From UBA7328 sp965247965 (GTDB lineage Bacteria; Bacteroidota; Bacteroidia; Chitinophagales; Saprospiraceae), in NCBI GenBank assembly GCA_965247965.1, contig OZ252053.1, positions 496,001 to 560,000 on the forward strand: DNA of 64,000 nt. Direction: 5' to 3'. The notes beneath the pieces were generated by a model, which was not told the origin of the DNA, did no database searches, and saw only the letters and a program-made list of their open reading frames with translations. A program made the translations under genes and the position numbers. Every line of letters starts with the position of its first letter. Position 1 is the stretch's first letter. Below are positions 1 through 9,752 of the stretch, piece by piece.

Positions 1-914
1 TACAGATCATAGATATAATCGGGTTCATCAGAAGTATCTGTGATTTCCGGAACCGATGTCTGCATCCGAAACGCCATTTCGTACTGGGCGATCCTGGCTT
101 CTATTTCAGGATCGTTGACTTTTTCCGATTGACCCTCCTGCATTTGCTTTAGAATTTCAAGTTGTGCCTTCCGGTCGTCGCGGTCTACCCCAGGCGGATT
201 GTTCAGATAGAGTACCGGATCTTTACCAGACCTGAACTGAACTCCCTGATGCTGGGAAGGGAGAAAACCGTTGCCCCAAAGACGGGCATATAGTGGCTGG
301 CCGACTGAGTTCTTGGTGATCAATACAATAAAGGCAGGCAAATTTTCATTGGCACTACCCAACCCATAATCAATCCAGGAGCCAATAGCCGGCCGGCCAG
401 GGAACTGCGATCCGGTTTGAATAAATGTAGCGGCCGGGTCATGATTAATGGCTTCCGTATACATCGACCTGATCACGCATATCTCGTCCGCAATTTTGGA
501 TTGATAAGGAAGTAAATCGCTCATCCATGTGCCCGATTGTCCATGCTGCTGAAATGGGGAAAAAGAGCCCACTAGCGGAAAGGATGTTTGTCCCGCGGTC
601 ATACCGGTTAGCCTTTGACCTTGTCGAACCGATTCAGGCAGCTCTTCTCTAACCATTTTATTCAACAATGGCTTGTAGTCAAATAATTCGATTTGCGATG
701 GAGCCCCGCTTTGGAACAGATAGATCACCCTTTTGGCTTTGGGGGCGAAATGTGGTAATGCTGGGAGCCCATTGTAGGAGGCCTTCCCCGCACTTGCAAA
801 AAGCTCGGATGGATTGAGTAAAGAAGCCAAACCCAGGGCGCCGAAGCCCATAGCTGATTTGGTCAGGAAGTCTCGCCTACTGTGGATTTGTTGGTAATGA
901 TTGCAACCGCTCAT
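1..914 (-). CDS. DUF1501 family Tat-exported protein, N-terminal part (cut by window edge)
   Basis: The gene enters from the right and runs off the left edge, so only about 304 N-terminal residues are present. It begins MSGCNHYQQIHSRRDFL, where SRRDFL is a twin-arginine export motif followed by a short Ala/Gly/Leu-rich segment. Over its whole visible length it is nearly identical to the complete 483-residue copies at 56453-57904 and 61555-63006, from which it differs at a few positions (Ser2 for Gly2; a Val for Arg in the KNSxGQPLYARLWG stretch). DUF1501 proteins are of unknown function, belong to the alkaline phosphatase/sulfatase-like fold, and typically sit beside PSD1/DUF1553 genes in planctomycetes and some Bacteroidota. 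Here it is the downstream partner of the PSD1 gene at 1163-4450. Confidence 0.9.
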   Translation of the reverse strand, partial: MSGCNHYQQIHSRRDFLTKSAMGFGALGLASLLNPSELFASAGKASYNGLPALPHFAPKAKRVIYLFQSGAPSQIELFDYKPLLNKMVREELPESVRQGQRLTGMTAGQTSFPLVGSFSPFQQHGQSGTWMSDLLPYQSKIADEICVIRSMYTEAINHDPAATFIQTGSQFPGRPAIGSWIDYGLGSANENLPAFIVLITKNSVGQPLYARLWGNGFLPSQHQGVQFRSGKDPVLYLNNPPGVDRDDRKAQLEILKQMQEGQSEKVNDPEIEARIAQYEMAFRMQTSVPEITDTSDEPDYIYDL

Positions 915-916
915 AA

Positions 917-1162
917 TGTTTTCTGTTAGTTTATTCGCTATTCGCTGTTTTCCGTTTTCCGTTTTCTGTTTTCTGTTTTCTGTCTACCGTCCACCGTCTC
1001 CCGTCTGTCCTTCCCATCCGCTTTCGCGCCGTTTTCACTCTTCCCTCCATTGCCATCCTGTCGGATGTCACTCTTCGAGTTCATTCGGGAACCTCACTTC
1101 GAGTCCCGCGGTACCGCGGGACCGCACTCGATCCTCCCATTGGCGGAATCGTTCGGTCACGT
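917..1162. repeat. PSD1-DUF1501 linker: heptamer repeats plus REP-like hairpin block
   Basis: This spacer separates the PSD1 stop from the DUF1501 start. Positions about 917-1002 are runs of 7-bp units: two ATTCGCT, several GTTTTCT/GTTTTCC, and three GTCTACC-type units at 982-1002. Positions about 1010-1160 are a GC-rich block shared by all four such linkers. In this copy it contains a perfect 20-bp palindrome, GTCCCGCGGTACCGCGGGAC (1103-1122), that the other copies lack, and an extra ~60 bp relative to the linker at 57905-58100. Open reading frames on the plus strand here are translations of the repeats and are not taken as genes. Confidence 0.85.
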
Positions 1163-4100
1163 CTACCGTTTCATATAAGCTTCATCAAAATTCATCACTG
1201 TGCTGGCTACCATTACCAGGGCAACAGTTTGAATTTTGTCCAAACTATTATCGAAGGGATATTCCCCTACCTGGAGCAATTCATCAGCTGCTTTCGGATT
1301 TCCTTTGTACTTATCCAAAGCAATCTGATATTGCTTTTTCATCAATTCCATCTCATTGCCATCCGGTTTCCTGCCACAAAGCAATCTGAAACCATATTGC
1401 GTTTGATCTTCGAGGCTTTCCCCACCCTCCTTTTGTATCCTTTGGGCCAATACTCTTGCTGTTTCCACAAATTGAGGATCATTTAGTAATACCAGGGCTT
1501 GCAAAGGCGTATTGGTGTTTTCCCTTTTGACAACGCATACCGACCTGGTGGGGGCATCAAAAGCTATCATAGCCGGGTGCGGGGTAGTTCGGCGGATATA
1601 GGTGTACATACTCCGGCGATAGAGACTATCTCCTGAATTGTGTTTGTATGCCCTCCCGGCTGTTTCCACCCATAGTCCTTCGGGTTGATACGGCTTTACG
1701 CTGGGACCACCCACCATTTGGGTTAGCAGGCCACTTGCTGCCAGGGCATTATCCCGGATCATTTCTGCCGGTAAGCGGTAGCTCGGGCCGCGGGCCAGGA
1801 AGAGATTCTTCGCATCTTTGGACAAGTGTTCCGGACTCGCTACAGATGACTGCCGGTAGGTGGCTGAAGTTACCATAGTCTTGAGTAAATATCTGAGGTC
1901 CCAGCCCAACTCCATAAAATTAATGGCCAGCCAGTCCAACAACTCCGGATGAGTGGGCAGCGCTCCCTGGGTTCCGAAGTCGTGGGGTGTCTCCACGATG
2001 CCCCGGCCGAAGATCATCTGCCAATAACGATTAACTGTTACCCGGGCGGTGAGAGGATTATTCTTGTCCACCAGCCACCGGGCCAGTCCAAGCCGGTTCT
2101 TGGGCAAATCCTGGGCAAATGCCAGCACATTTCGTAGAGTTCCTGGCCCGACTTCCTCAGTTGGTGAATCATACTGCCCCCGGTTCAGCACAAAAGTCTT
2201 CCTCGGCTCCGGCATATCCTCCATCACCATGATCTCCGGAACATCTTCCAGGAGAACCAGTTTTTCGCCAAGTAACTTTTGCAGTTCTTTGATCAAACTT
2301 CGGTAACCGGAGTGTTTTCGATTCAGATAATGGTCAATGTAATTTGCTTCCTTATCCTGATAACCATCCCCCCGATGGCTATCGGTTTGGCTAGGGCTGA
2401 GCTTCGTCTCCTCCACAAATAATGCGGTCACTTCAAGAGAAGTGAGAAAGCGATTGAATATTTTAAGGTGATCGATGCTTCCGTAAAACACTCCGTTGTC
2501 ACCTGTAAAATTCCGGCCGCTTCTTCCTACCATAACCGGCCATGCCCGCCAATCCTTTTGTTTTTTCCATTTATGGATAATGGGTCTGTACAAATTATTG
2601 TAGTCAATGGAACATTTGATCTTCCTACCGTCAACGTATAAGTGAATTCCGCTGGCTTGGCCCGAGCCATCATAGGTGTACAAAATTTGATGCCACTCGG
2701 CTTTAGGAACCGAAATGTCAGCGGTGATTTGCATGTAATTGTGAGGCCAGAAGCTGGTCATCCGAACAGAAGGGCGATTCAAGGTATCTATAAACAGATC
2801 CCATCCTCTCCAGTAGTTCAAAAGTCCTCCCGAGGTCCCCATAATACTCTGGTTCTCCCCTTCTTTTTCGGTGTGTATCCATCCTCCCGCCGAAAAAGGC
2901 TGGTTCATTTCAAAATTGCCTACATCCTTCAGAAAAACCAGGTCAAACTCTTGATCCAGTCTGAGGGCGTTACCAATTCTCCCAGGAACAACCTGCGGTT
3001 CTCCCGATGCTACCGATTGGGGATTATTGTCAACTATTTTGTGAAGGGGGGTGTTATTCAGTACTCGGAATTTCAGGTAGTCCGGAAGGGTTGACTTTTC
3101 CGGCCGAACAGTTTCCATAGGATAGAAGCCATCGGCGACAGGGGGATCGATAGCCATGCTTTGAATTGACGCTATAAAATCTTCGGTTGCGGCGACCTCG
3201 GATTTGGTAAGCTCCAGCTGTTCATAAGTTTGGTCGATCTCCTCCGACAGTCTAGCTAACTTTTCCTCTGTTTCAGGTTCGGGCAACAACAAAACCGGAC
3301 CTGAGGAACCGCCGCCTTCTCCGACCATCCCGAGTTCCTTCAGATTGTTAAAGAAAGCCGACATCTGGTAATACTCCTTTTGGGAGATCGGATCGAATTT
3401 ATGATCGTGGCAGGTGGCACATTCCAGGGTCAGGCCAAGGAAAGCAGTCGCGGTCGTATTAGTGCGGTCCTGGACGTATTTGACCCGGAATTCCTCATTA
3501 ATGATCCCCCCCTCCGCAGAAACAGGATGGTTTCTATGGAAGGCGGTAGCAAGCTTCTGATCCCTGGTTGCATCCGGTAATAAATCGCCGGCCAATTGCC
3601 AGGTAATAAAATCATCGTAAGGCATGTTCTCTTTGAACACTTTGATTACCCAGTCTCTCCAGGGCCAGTGATATCGCTCGGCATCAATATGCATTCCCTG
3701 CGTATCACCATACCGGGCCACATCCAGCCATTCCAGGGCCATACGCTCGGCATGGGCGTCAGTGGTCAAAAGCCGGTCAACAAGTTTTTCATAGGCCAGA
3801 TGATCATCATCGGCTAGAAAATCATCTATTTCCTGAATCGTAGGCGGCAGACCGATTAAATCAAAATTCAACCTTCTGATCAGGTGTTCCTTATCCGCTT
3901 CTGTGGATGGGCTTAACCCGTGTTCTCGCAATTTCGAATAGACAAAATGATCAATTGGATTATTAGCCTTCCAATCGGAGGGAAAGTCTTGAGGAATTTC
4001 GGGCTCTTGGGGAGGGATGAAAGCCCAATGTTCCTTCCACTCACCACCCTGCTCTATCCATTTGGTTATTAGCGCCTTCTCTTTGGCCGAGAGGCTTAGG

Positions 4101-4450
4101 TTGGATTCCGGAGGCGGCATATGGAATTCCTGATCTTCTGAGGTGATCCTTTTCCAGGCTACGCTTTTGCCAATATTTCCCTTGACGAAGGCATGGCCTC
4201 CGGATTTTTTTAATTTGGCGAAAGCCTTTTCCTCAATATCCAGTCTGAAATCAGCTTGACGGGCATTGTCATCCGGTCCGTGGCACTTGTAACATCGATC
4301 TGAAAGGATGGGCTTAACATGAAAGTTGAAGTCAACTATGGCGGGCAGATCATTGTAAACCAGGGAAATTTCCTCGGGGACCTGCTGACCGCAGCCGGCT
4401 AACAAGAGCAGGGTCAAGAAAGCACTATGTGGAAAGGGAAATTTTTCCAT
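1163..4450 (-). CDS. PSD1-type protein: PSCyt1 cytochrome c-like / DUF1549 / LamG / DUF1553 lipoprotein
   Basis: This is a 1095-residue predicted lipoprotein, with a signal peptide ending LLAGC (Cys20). Domains in order: PSCyt1 haem-binding-like segment with CYKCH (Cys53-His57) near residues 40-140; DUF1549 (PSCyt2) about 155-375 with a second CATCH motif (Cys344-His348); a concanavalin A/LamG-like domain about 490-690; and DUF1553 (PSD1) about 790-1060. Two CxxCH motifs suggest c-type haem attachment outside the cytoplasm; the family's reaction is not established. The DUF1501 gene follows downstream, the usual family pairing. It is highly similar to 58101-61403 but differs in concentrated patches (residues ~140-235, ~450-500 and ~640-660), suggesting mosaic exchange between copies. 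Confidence 0.9.
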   Translation of the reverse strand: MEKFPFPHSAFLTLLLLAGCGQQVPEEISLVYNDLPAIVDFNFHVKPILSDRCYKCHGPDDNARQADFRLDIEEKAFAKLKKSGGHAFVKGNIGKSVAWKRITSEDQEFHMPPPESNLSLSAKEKALITKWIEQGGEWKEHWAFIPPQEPEIPQDFPSDWKANNPIDHFVYSKLREHGLSPSTEADKEHLIRRLNFDLIGLPPTIQEIDDFLADDDHLAYEKLVDRLLTTDAHAERMALEWLDVARYGDTQGMHIDAERYHWPWRDWVIKVFKENMPYDDFITWQLAGDLLPDATRDQKLATAFHRNHPVSAEGGIINEEFRVKYVQDRTNTTATAFLGLTLECATCHDHKFDPISQKEYYQMSAFFNNLKELGMVGEGGGSSGPVLLLPEPETEEKLARLSEEIDQTYEQLELTKSEVAATEDFIASIQSMAIDPPVADGFYPMETVRPEKSTLPDYLKFRVLNNTPLHKIVDNNPQSVASGEPQVVPGRIGNALRLDQEFDLVFLKDVGNFEMNQPFSAGGWIHTEKEGENQSIMGTSGGLLNYWRGWDLFIDTLNRPSVRMTSFWPHNYMQITADISVPKAEWHQILYTYDGSGQASGIHLYVDGRKIKCSIDYNNLYRPIIHKWKKQKDWRAWPVMVGRSGRNFTGDNGVFYGSIDHLKIFNRFLTSLEVTALFVEETKLSPSQTDSHRGDGYQDKEANYIDHYLNRKHSGYRSLIKELQKLLGEKLVLLEDVPEIMVMEDMPEPRKTFVLNRGQYDSPTEEVGPGTLRNVLAFAQDLPKNRLGLARWLVDKNNPLTARVTVNRYWQMIFGRGIVETPHDFGTQGALPTHPELLDWLAINFMELGWDLRYLLKTMVTSATYRQSSVASPEHLSKDAKNLFLARGPSYRLPAEMIRDNALAASGLLTQMVGGPSVKPYQPEGLWVETAGRAYKHNSGDSLYRRSMYTYIRRTTPHPAMIAFDAPTRSVCVVKRENTNTPLQALVLLNDPQFVETARVLAQRIQKEGGESLEDQTQYGFRLLCGRKPDGNEMELMKKQYQIALDKYKGNPKAADELLQVGEYPFDNSLDKIQTVALVMVASTVMNFDEAYMKR

Positions 4451-4475
4451 TATTCTATAATAGGAAATGAAGCTG

Positions 4476-4483
4476 CAAAATTA
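4476..4483 (-). promoter_or_regulatory. Putative Bacteroidota -7 element (TAATTTTG) upstream of PSD1
   Basis: On the minus strand TAATTTTG fits the Bacteroidota -7 consensus TAnnTTTG and lies 25 bases upstream of the PSD1 start at 4450. The same octamer is conserved at 61429-61436 ahead of the other full-length copy. A convincing -33 TTTG at the usual spacing was not identified, so this is only a candidate. Confidence 0.35.
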
Positions 4484-4644
4484 TAAACATTAGTGTTTTC
4501 CTGGTTTTCAATGTCCAAGTTACACACTTCTGCACTAATGGACAAATTCCCAGAAGCAAGGGGAAGCAAGTTAGCTAATTACCCCCAATAGTTACCAGTT
4601 TTTCCCACCAGTTGATTTCGCACGTATGGTTTCCGAAAACGCGT

Positions 4645-5675
4645 CTACCGTTTCATATAAGCTTCATCAAAATTCATCACTGTGCTGGCTACCATTAGCA
4701 GGGCAACAGTTTGAATTTTGTCCAAACTATTATCGAAGGGATATTCCCCTACCTGGAGCAATTCATCAGCTGCTTTCGGATTTCCTTTGTACTTATCCAA
4801 AGCAATCTGATATTGCTTTTTCATCAATTCCATCTCATTGCCATCCGGTTTCCTGCCACAAAGCAATCTGAAACCATATTGCGTTTGATCTTCGAGGCTT
4901 TCCCCACCCTCCTTTTGTATCCTTTGGGCCAATACTCTTGCTGTTTCCACAAATTGAGGATCATTTAGTAATACCAGGGCCTGCAAAGGTGTATTGGTGT
5001 TTTCCCTTTTGACAACGCATACCGACCTGGTGGGGGCATCAAAAGCTATCATAGCCGGGTGCGGGGTAGTTCGGCGGATATAGGTGTACATACTCCGGCG
5101 ATAGAGACTATCTCCTGAATTGTGTTTGTAAGTCATGTACGGACCGGTTTTTTCGACCCAGAGCCCCTCGGGTTGGTAGGGCTTTACGCTGGGACCACCC
5201 ACCATTTGGGTTAGCAGGCCACTTGCTGCCAGGGCATTATCCCGGATCATTTCTGCCGGTAAGCGGTAGCTCGGGCCGCGGGCCAGGAAGAGATTCTTCG
5301 CATCTTTGGACAAGTGTTCCGGACTCGCTACAGATGACTGCCGGTAGGTGGCTGAAGTTACCATAGTCTTGAGTAAATATCTGAGGTCCCAGCCCGATTC
5401 TATAAAATGAATGGCCAGCCAGTCCAACAACTCCGGATGAGTGGGCAGCGCTCCCTGGGTTCCGAAGTCGTGGGGTGTCTCCACGATGCCCCGGCCGAAG
5501 ATCATCTGCCAATAACGATTAACTGTTACCCGGGCGGTGAGAGGATTATTCTTGTCCACCAGCCACCGGGCCAGTCCAAGCCGGTTTTTTGGCAGATCCT
5601 GGGCAAATGCCAACACTTTTCGTAGAGTTCCTGGCCCGACTTCCTCAGTTGGTGAATTATACTGGCCCTTTTTCC
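4645..5675 (-). pseudogene. 3' fragment of a PSD1 (DUF1553) gene
   Basis: This fragment preserves about 340 C-terminal residues of the PSD1 protein, from about GQYNSPTEEVGPGT to the terminal EAYMKR. It retains the DUF1553 core, but the signal peptide, haem-like motifs, DUF1549 and LamG domains are all missing. It is closest to the copy running off the right edge (63281-64000): both carry EKTGPYMTYKHNSG where the 1163-4450 copy reads differently. Upstream the reading frame continues through unrelated sequence into the end of the sulfatase gene, so a 399-residue ORF (to 5844) exists, but its first ~60 residues have no PSD1 character. It is probably a truncated duplicate. Confidence 0.85.
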
Positions 5676-5791
5676 CCGAATCATTATCCACCAGTACTAG
5701 ACTTTGGGTATCCCAAGGATTGACCATGCGGCAGGTATTTCCTGCTGAACTGTATACCAGCCCGTGGGAAGGCTTCATTCCCGGCTCTTTT

Positions 5792-7447
5792 TCACTGCTT
5801 ACCATAACTCTTTCTGTTGACGAAAGATTGGTCAGCCCATGCATCGTAAAGTGCCGACAGTTCTTTCACCTTCTCCGGAAGTTCCGCGGCCATGTCGTTC
5901 AGTTCCGTCCGGTCCGCATCCAGGTCATAGAGCTCCCACGGCGTGCCCTTGTCGCCAACAAGCTTCCACTTGCCCTGACGGATTCCTCGATTTCCCATGT
6001 GTTCGAAGAAGAGCGGGGCGTCGCGATGGAATGGCTTTCCCTGCAGAATGGGCAGCAAACTCCTTCCTTCCATGGGAATGATCTCGTTGCCCTCGTGGGT
6101 TTCGGGATACGTCGCGCCGGTCATGTCCAGGCAGGTTGACATGATGTCAATAAGGTGTGTGGGTTCATGGGCGATCTTACCGGTCATTGCCTCATCGATC
6201 CCCTTCGGCCAATGCGCGATCAATGGCGTGGCAATTCCGCCTTCATGGATCAATGCCTTGTATTTCCGGAATGGGACGTCGGACACGTTGGCCCAGCATG
6301 TTCCGTAGTAAACATCAGACTCAGCCGTACCAGGAGCGCCTTTACCTTTGTTACTGCCCATGGCCCCACCGGCACTGGCTTCGATCCGAGTCGGTGGCCA
6401 TCCGCTCTGGCCGCCATTGTCATGAAGGAAGAGAATCAGAGTGTTATCAAATGCGTTCAATTCTTTCAGCTTGTCGATGATCTTGCCCACGTTCTGGTCG
6501 ACGCAGTCAATCATGGCGGCATAGATGGCCATTCTCTCGTCCTGCTCGTCCTTTTGCTTCTCCGATAGGGTGCCCCAGGCAGGAATGAGACTGTCGCGAG
6601 GGGACAGTTTCCATTTGCTGTCAATGAGACCGAGTTCGATGAGTTTCTCGTATCGTTGTTGGCGGATTTTGTCCCATCCGACTTTGTATTTGCCGCGGTA
6701 CTTGGCTATGTCCTCGGGCTTTGCCTGGAGAGGGAAGTGCGGCGCATTATATGCCAGGTACCAGAAGAAGGGCTTCTTGTCTTTGACCGCTTCCTCGACA
6801 TACTTGAGCCCTTCATCCGTATAGGCGTCCGTAGCGTACCAGCCTTGCGGCGGGTCTTTCTTCGGACTGTAAAGGACCTCGTCACCCCTGACCACAAGGC
6901 GTTCAACCTTGAACGACGAAGGGCGGAAATAGAAGCCGCCGCCCTGCGGACAGCTGTAACTGCGGTCGAAACCTCTGCCCACCGGCCACCATTCCTTCTT
7001 CTTGTGGCCAAGGTGCCATTTTCCTGTCTGAATACAAAGATATCCTGTCGGACTGAGCACCTCGGCAATCGTTACACAGCGTTCCATCAGCCTGCCGCGG
7101 TATCCGGGGTTGTTGGGACCCTCGTCATCCGTCATGAGTCCCATGCCGGCGTGGTGTGCGTAGAGGCCTGTCATAAGGCTGGTACGAGTGGGGCAGCAGC
7201 GACTGGTGTTGTAGAACTGCGAGAAGCGAATACCTTTCTCTGCAAGGCCGTCAAGGTTAGGTGTTTTGATCTCACTGCCATAGCAGCCGACGTCCGAGTA
7301 GCCCATATCATCGGTCATGATAATAATGACGTTTGGTTTTTCTTTCTGATACCTATCGCCATTTGAGCATGACCAGCCTGCGAGGATTGATATACCAACC
7401 ACCAGACCTGTCAAAACAGATCCAATACTTTTCTTTTTCTTAATCAT
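5792..7447 (-). CDS. S1-family sulfatase lipoprotein with transplanted 5' end
   Basis: A 551-residue arylsulfatase-type enzyme expected to hydrolyse sulfate esters on polysaccharide. It begins MIKKKKSIGSVLTGL with a signal peptide and a possible lipobox Cys27. The metal-binding start of the sulfatase core is MTDDMGYSD (near 44-52) and the formylglycine motif is CCPTR (Cys84-Arg88). A downstream HDNGG motif and an ordinary C-terminal region are present, so the enzyme looks complete. The first ~40 codons and the upstream DNA are nearly identical to those of the sulfatases at 11610 and 13867, whereas the body is different and visibly GC-richer, so it appears chimeric. The 3' end abuts the truncated PSD1 fragment. 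Substrate and S1 subfamily cannot be assigned by eye. Confidence 0.9.
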   Translation of the reverse strand: MIKKKKSIGSVLTGLVVGISILAGWSCSNGDRYQKEKPNVIIIMTDDMGYSDVGCYGSEIKTPNLDGLAEKGIRFSQFYNTSRCCPTRTSLMTGLYAHHAGMGLMTDDEGPNNPGYRGRLMERCVTIAEVLSPTGYLCIQTGKWHLGHKKKEWWPVGRGFDRSYSCPQGGGFYFRPSSFKVERLVVRGDEVLYSPKKDPPQGWYATDAYTDEGLKYVEEAVKDKKPFFWYLAYNAPHFPLQAKPEDIAKYRGKYKVGWDKIRQQRYEKLIELGLIDSKWKLSPRDSLIPAWGTLSEKQKDEQDERMAIYAAMIDCVDQNVGKIIDKLKELNAFDNTLILFLHDNGGQSGWPPTRIEASAGGAMGSNKGKGAPGTAESDVYYGTCWANVSDVPFRKYKALIHEGGIATPLIAHWPKGIDEAMTGKIAHEPTHLIDIMSTCLDMTGATYPETHEGNEIIPMEGRSLLPILQGKPFHRDAPLFFEHMGNRGIRQGKWKLVGDKGTPWELYDLDADRTELNDMAAELPEKVKELSALYDAWADQSFVNRKSYGKQ

Positions 7448-7482
7448 TTCTGAATGTTATTAGTCATTTCTGAATGTTATGA
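7448..7482. repeat. Short direct repeat between discoidin scrap and sulfatase start
   Basis: The string CATTTCTGAATGTTAT occurs twice in immediate succession, at 7445-7460 and 7465-7480. The first copy includes the sulfatase start codon complement. A single copy is present at the equivalent place near 13865-13880, so this copy carries a small local duplication in the 5' leader. Confidence 0.7.
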
Positions 7483-7595
7483 GTAAAGTACTCCAATTTC
7501 TGCTGCTCCACCAGGTAAATCACTAATTGTAGATACAATCACCAGTTTGACATACCGTGCACTTTTTGTGCCCGGAAACCTGATGATTTGTTTGT
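7477..7595 (-). pseudogene. C-terminal scrap of an F5/8 type C (discoidin) domain
   Basis: Read on the minus strand, these bases encode the end of a discoidin-like domain: KQIIRFPGTKSARYVKLV continuing to GGAAEIGVLYS and a stop at 7477. The pattern (RYVKL followed by a short strand and a terminal E-I hydrophobic run) is typical of F5/8 type C carbohydrate-binding domains. Almost the same tail occurs at 13880-14101, in both cases just upstream of the shared MIKKKKSIGS sulfatase 5' end. The sequence upstream of 7595 does not continue the domain, so the gene body is gone. Confidence 0.65.
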
Positions 7596-7825
7596 ACCAA
7601 TACCAAAATGGAAGTTTGCTGCTCTACAGCACCGTACCGCTTCGAAGGGTAGTCCTAAAACCGCATTGCTTGCACTGAAACTGCTCTTTTCCGGAAAGCC
7701 AATAATGCGAAGGGTGACTGCATTTCTTAACAGATAACCCCTTTCCTGATCCGATACTCGCGAAAACAACTGATTTCATGTGCGTTAAAACAAGTGCGAA
7801 ACTTTAGCTTGTTATTAAATGCACA

Positions 7826-7921
7826 CTATATCAATTGAGCGATTGCACCAAATTTCAATCCACTCTCATGTTGCTTGAGAATTGCGATAATCTGGCTCTC
7901 TGCAAATCGTGACTTTTTCAT
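7826..7921 (-). pseudogene. IS3-family OrfA N-terminal fragment
   Basis: A 31-codon frame starts at 7921 with MKKSRFAESQIIAILKQHES, which matches the highly characteristic beginning of IS3-family OrfA transposase proteins. It ends at a stop at 7826, long before the rest of the helix-turn-helix protein or the OrfB integrase. It is a decayed insertion-sequence remnant lying between two sulfatases. Confidence 0.75.
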
Positions 7922-7984
7922 AAGAATTGAAAAGTTAAAATTCGAATATTCCTCCAATTTTAACGGCCCAAAGAATCGGGAAGC

Positions 7985-8100
7985 TTACACCCTGAGATCC
8001 GAAGGTCTCTCTTCGCCATCGATATAATAGATCTGGCTTGATATCCAATTCAGCAGCTAATTCGCTAATATCACCTTGAAGTTTACTGAGCTCTACAAGC
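7985..8100 (-). pseudogene. Second transposase OrfA fragment (helix-turn-helix)
   Basis: On the minus strand the frame reads LVELSKLQGDISELAAELDI followed by KPDLLYRWRRE. This resembles the helix-turn-helix of IS3-type OrfA proteins, where an ELGI.P..IYRWRRE pattern is typical. Start and end of the element are missing, and it is a different element from the fragment at 7826-7921. The remaining bases of the 7596-8173 interval show no convincing gene. Confidence 0.55.
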
Positions 8101-8173
8101 CAGATATATCAAGGATTTCAAAGAACATTATTTAATTTTAATCGGACAATGAGATATTATTTAATCTGGATTA

Positions 8174-9553
8174 CTATTGGACTTCTTTCAGCCATTCATT
8201 GTGTAATGCCAGAAGTCGTTTCGCTATTTCTGGTTTTTCCTTGATGTAATTCTTGCGCTCTGGTTGGGCATTGTTCAGATTGCCGAGAAAATCCCCTATC
8301 AACTTCCATTCACCTTCGCGCACGGCCCACCTATCGCCCCACTGCCAATGCATGATCTGGTTGTAGGTTTTTGCTGATTCAGACTTGATAATGGGCACCA
8401 GGCTTTTCCCATCAAGTTTAACCTTGGGCAAATCAACTCCACATAAGTCAACAATGGTTGGCAGCCAATCCATTGCGGTTATTGCTTGATCACGAACTGC
8501 ATTCTTCGGAAGTTTCGCCGGATAACTGATTATCGCAGGCACACGGATCCCCCCTTCTAAAAACGAGCCTTTCTGACCTATCCATTTGCCGGTGTTACCG
8601 CCACCACCATTGGCCTTATAGTTAGTACCTTTCGGCAATCCACTTGTGTGATTATCGACGCTGATTTTCCCGTTCTCTTTTGAATGCCCGTTATCACTCA
8701 TGAAAATTACGATGGTATTCTCTCTGAGACCATGCTTCTCCAGCCGTGACATGATCATGCCCATTCTATCGTCGGTCGTTGAAATCATCTTTGCATATGA
8801 CTGACGCGGCATCTTCATATCTTTGTATCGCTCATCAAACTTCTTATCCGGTATTTCAGGAAAGTGGGGAATATTGAACGGAACATACATAAAGAATGGA
8901 TTATCTTTGTTCTTATCAATGAATTGCATTGCTCGCTCAGTCATTATGTCAGGAAAATACTTGTCCCTTGCGAATATCTCCTTTTCCCCCTCGTAAAGGT
9001 CATGAAAACCTTTGCCATGCATATAGTAATGATTGTAGTTATGAATCATTCCACCGCGCATTCCAATGAATTCGTCGAATCCCTGTACCATTGGTCCATG
9101 ACCGAATCCGGCGCCGAGATGCCATTTCCCGAATAGGCCGGTTTTGTATCCAGCACCTTTTAATACCTCGGCAATAGTGATTTCCTCAAGAAGCATATGA
9201 CGTCCATTTTGCTCCGTATTATCTTTGGCGTTTGACTGAGTCCACATATTTACCTTGCCGCGCTGCGGGTGCCGACCGGTCATCAACATCGCGCGTGCCG
9301 GGCAACAGACAGTATGTGCATAGGCCTGCGTGAAACGCACTCCCGTCTCGGCCAGGTTATCCATGGTCGGCGTGTAGAGATCCTTCGATCCATAGCAATT
9401 GGCGTCGAGTGTGCCCTGGTCATCAGTAAAGAATATTATGACATTGGGTTTACGCGAAGATGCCCCATCTTTGAAATGAGCACACCCCACCGCTGTCGCA
9501 ACTGCCGCACCCAGCGCCATGGTTCTGATAAATATTCGTCTGTTTGTATTCAT
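8174..9553 (-). CDS. S1-family sulfatase, Tat/lipoprotein signal
   Basis: A complete 459-residue sulfatase. The N-terminus MNTNRRIFIRTMALG has a twin-arginine-like motif and ends in a lipobox-like AVGC (Cys24), indicating export of a folded enzyme. The sulfatase core starts with PNVIIFFTDDQGTLD and carries the formylglycine motif CCPAR (Cys83-Arg87) within a normal CxPxR-x-MTGR context; a later MSDNGH motif supplies metal ligands. It is AT-richer than the sulfatase downstream at 5792-7447 and does not share its 5' cassette. IS remnants separate it from that gene, and a GH2 fragment lies upstream. The substrate is not determinable, though a sulfated polysaccharide is likely from context. Confidence 0.92.
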   Translation of the reverse strand: MNTNRRIFIRTMALGAAVATAVGCAHFKDGASSRKPNVIIFFTDDQGTLDANCYGSKDLYTPTMDNLAETGVRFTQAYAHTVCCPARAMLMTGRHPQRGKVNMWTQSNAKDNTEQNGRHMLLEEITIAEVLKGAGYKTGLFGKWHLGAGFGHGPMVQGFDEFIGMRGGMIHNYNHYYMHGKGFHDLYEGEKEIFARDKYFPDIMTERAMQFIDKNKDNPFFMYVPFNIPHFPEIPDKKFDERYKDMKMPRQSYAKMISTTDDRMGMIMSRLEKHGLRENTIVIFMSDNGHSKENGKISVDNHTSGLPKGTNYKANGGGGNTGKWIGQKGSFLEGGIRVPAIISYPAKLPKNAVRDQAITAMDWLPTIVDLCGVDLPKVKLDGKSLVPIIKSESAKTYNQIMHWQWGDRWAVREGEWKLIGDFLGNLNNAQPERKNYIKEKPEIAKRLLALHNEWLKEVQ

Positions 9554-9752
9554 GTCTATTCTTCTGATTAACTTCGTTTAAAATCCCTTTCGGTTACTAG
9601 ATTCATAACATAAACCTATTTCTTTGTAAAAAAGTTTTTGATCTACTTTTAAATATAGAATTTAAATATCTTATTTATACACCATGCCCATTGAGTTAAA
9701 TAAAACTATTGACTTTACCCAAAATATCTGTTAACTCTTCGGGATTGACAGG

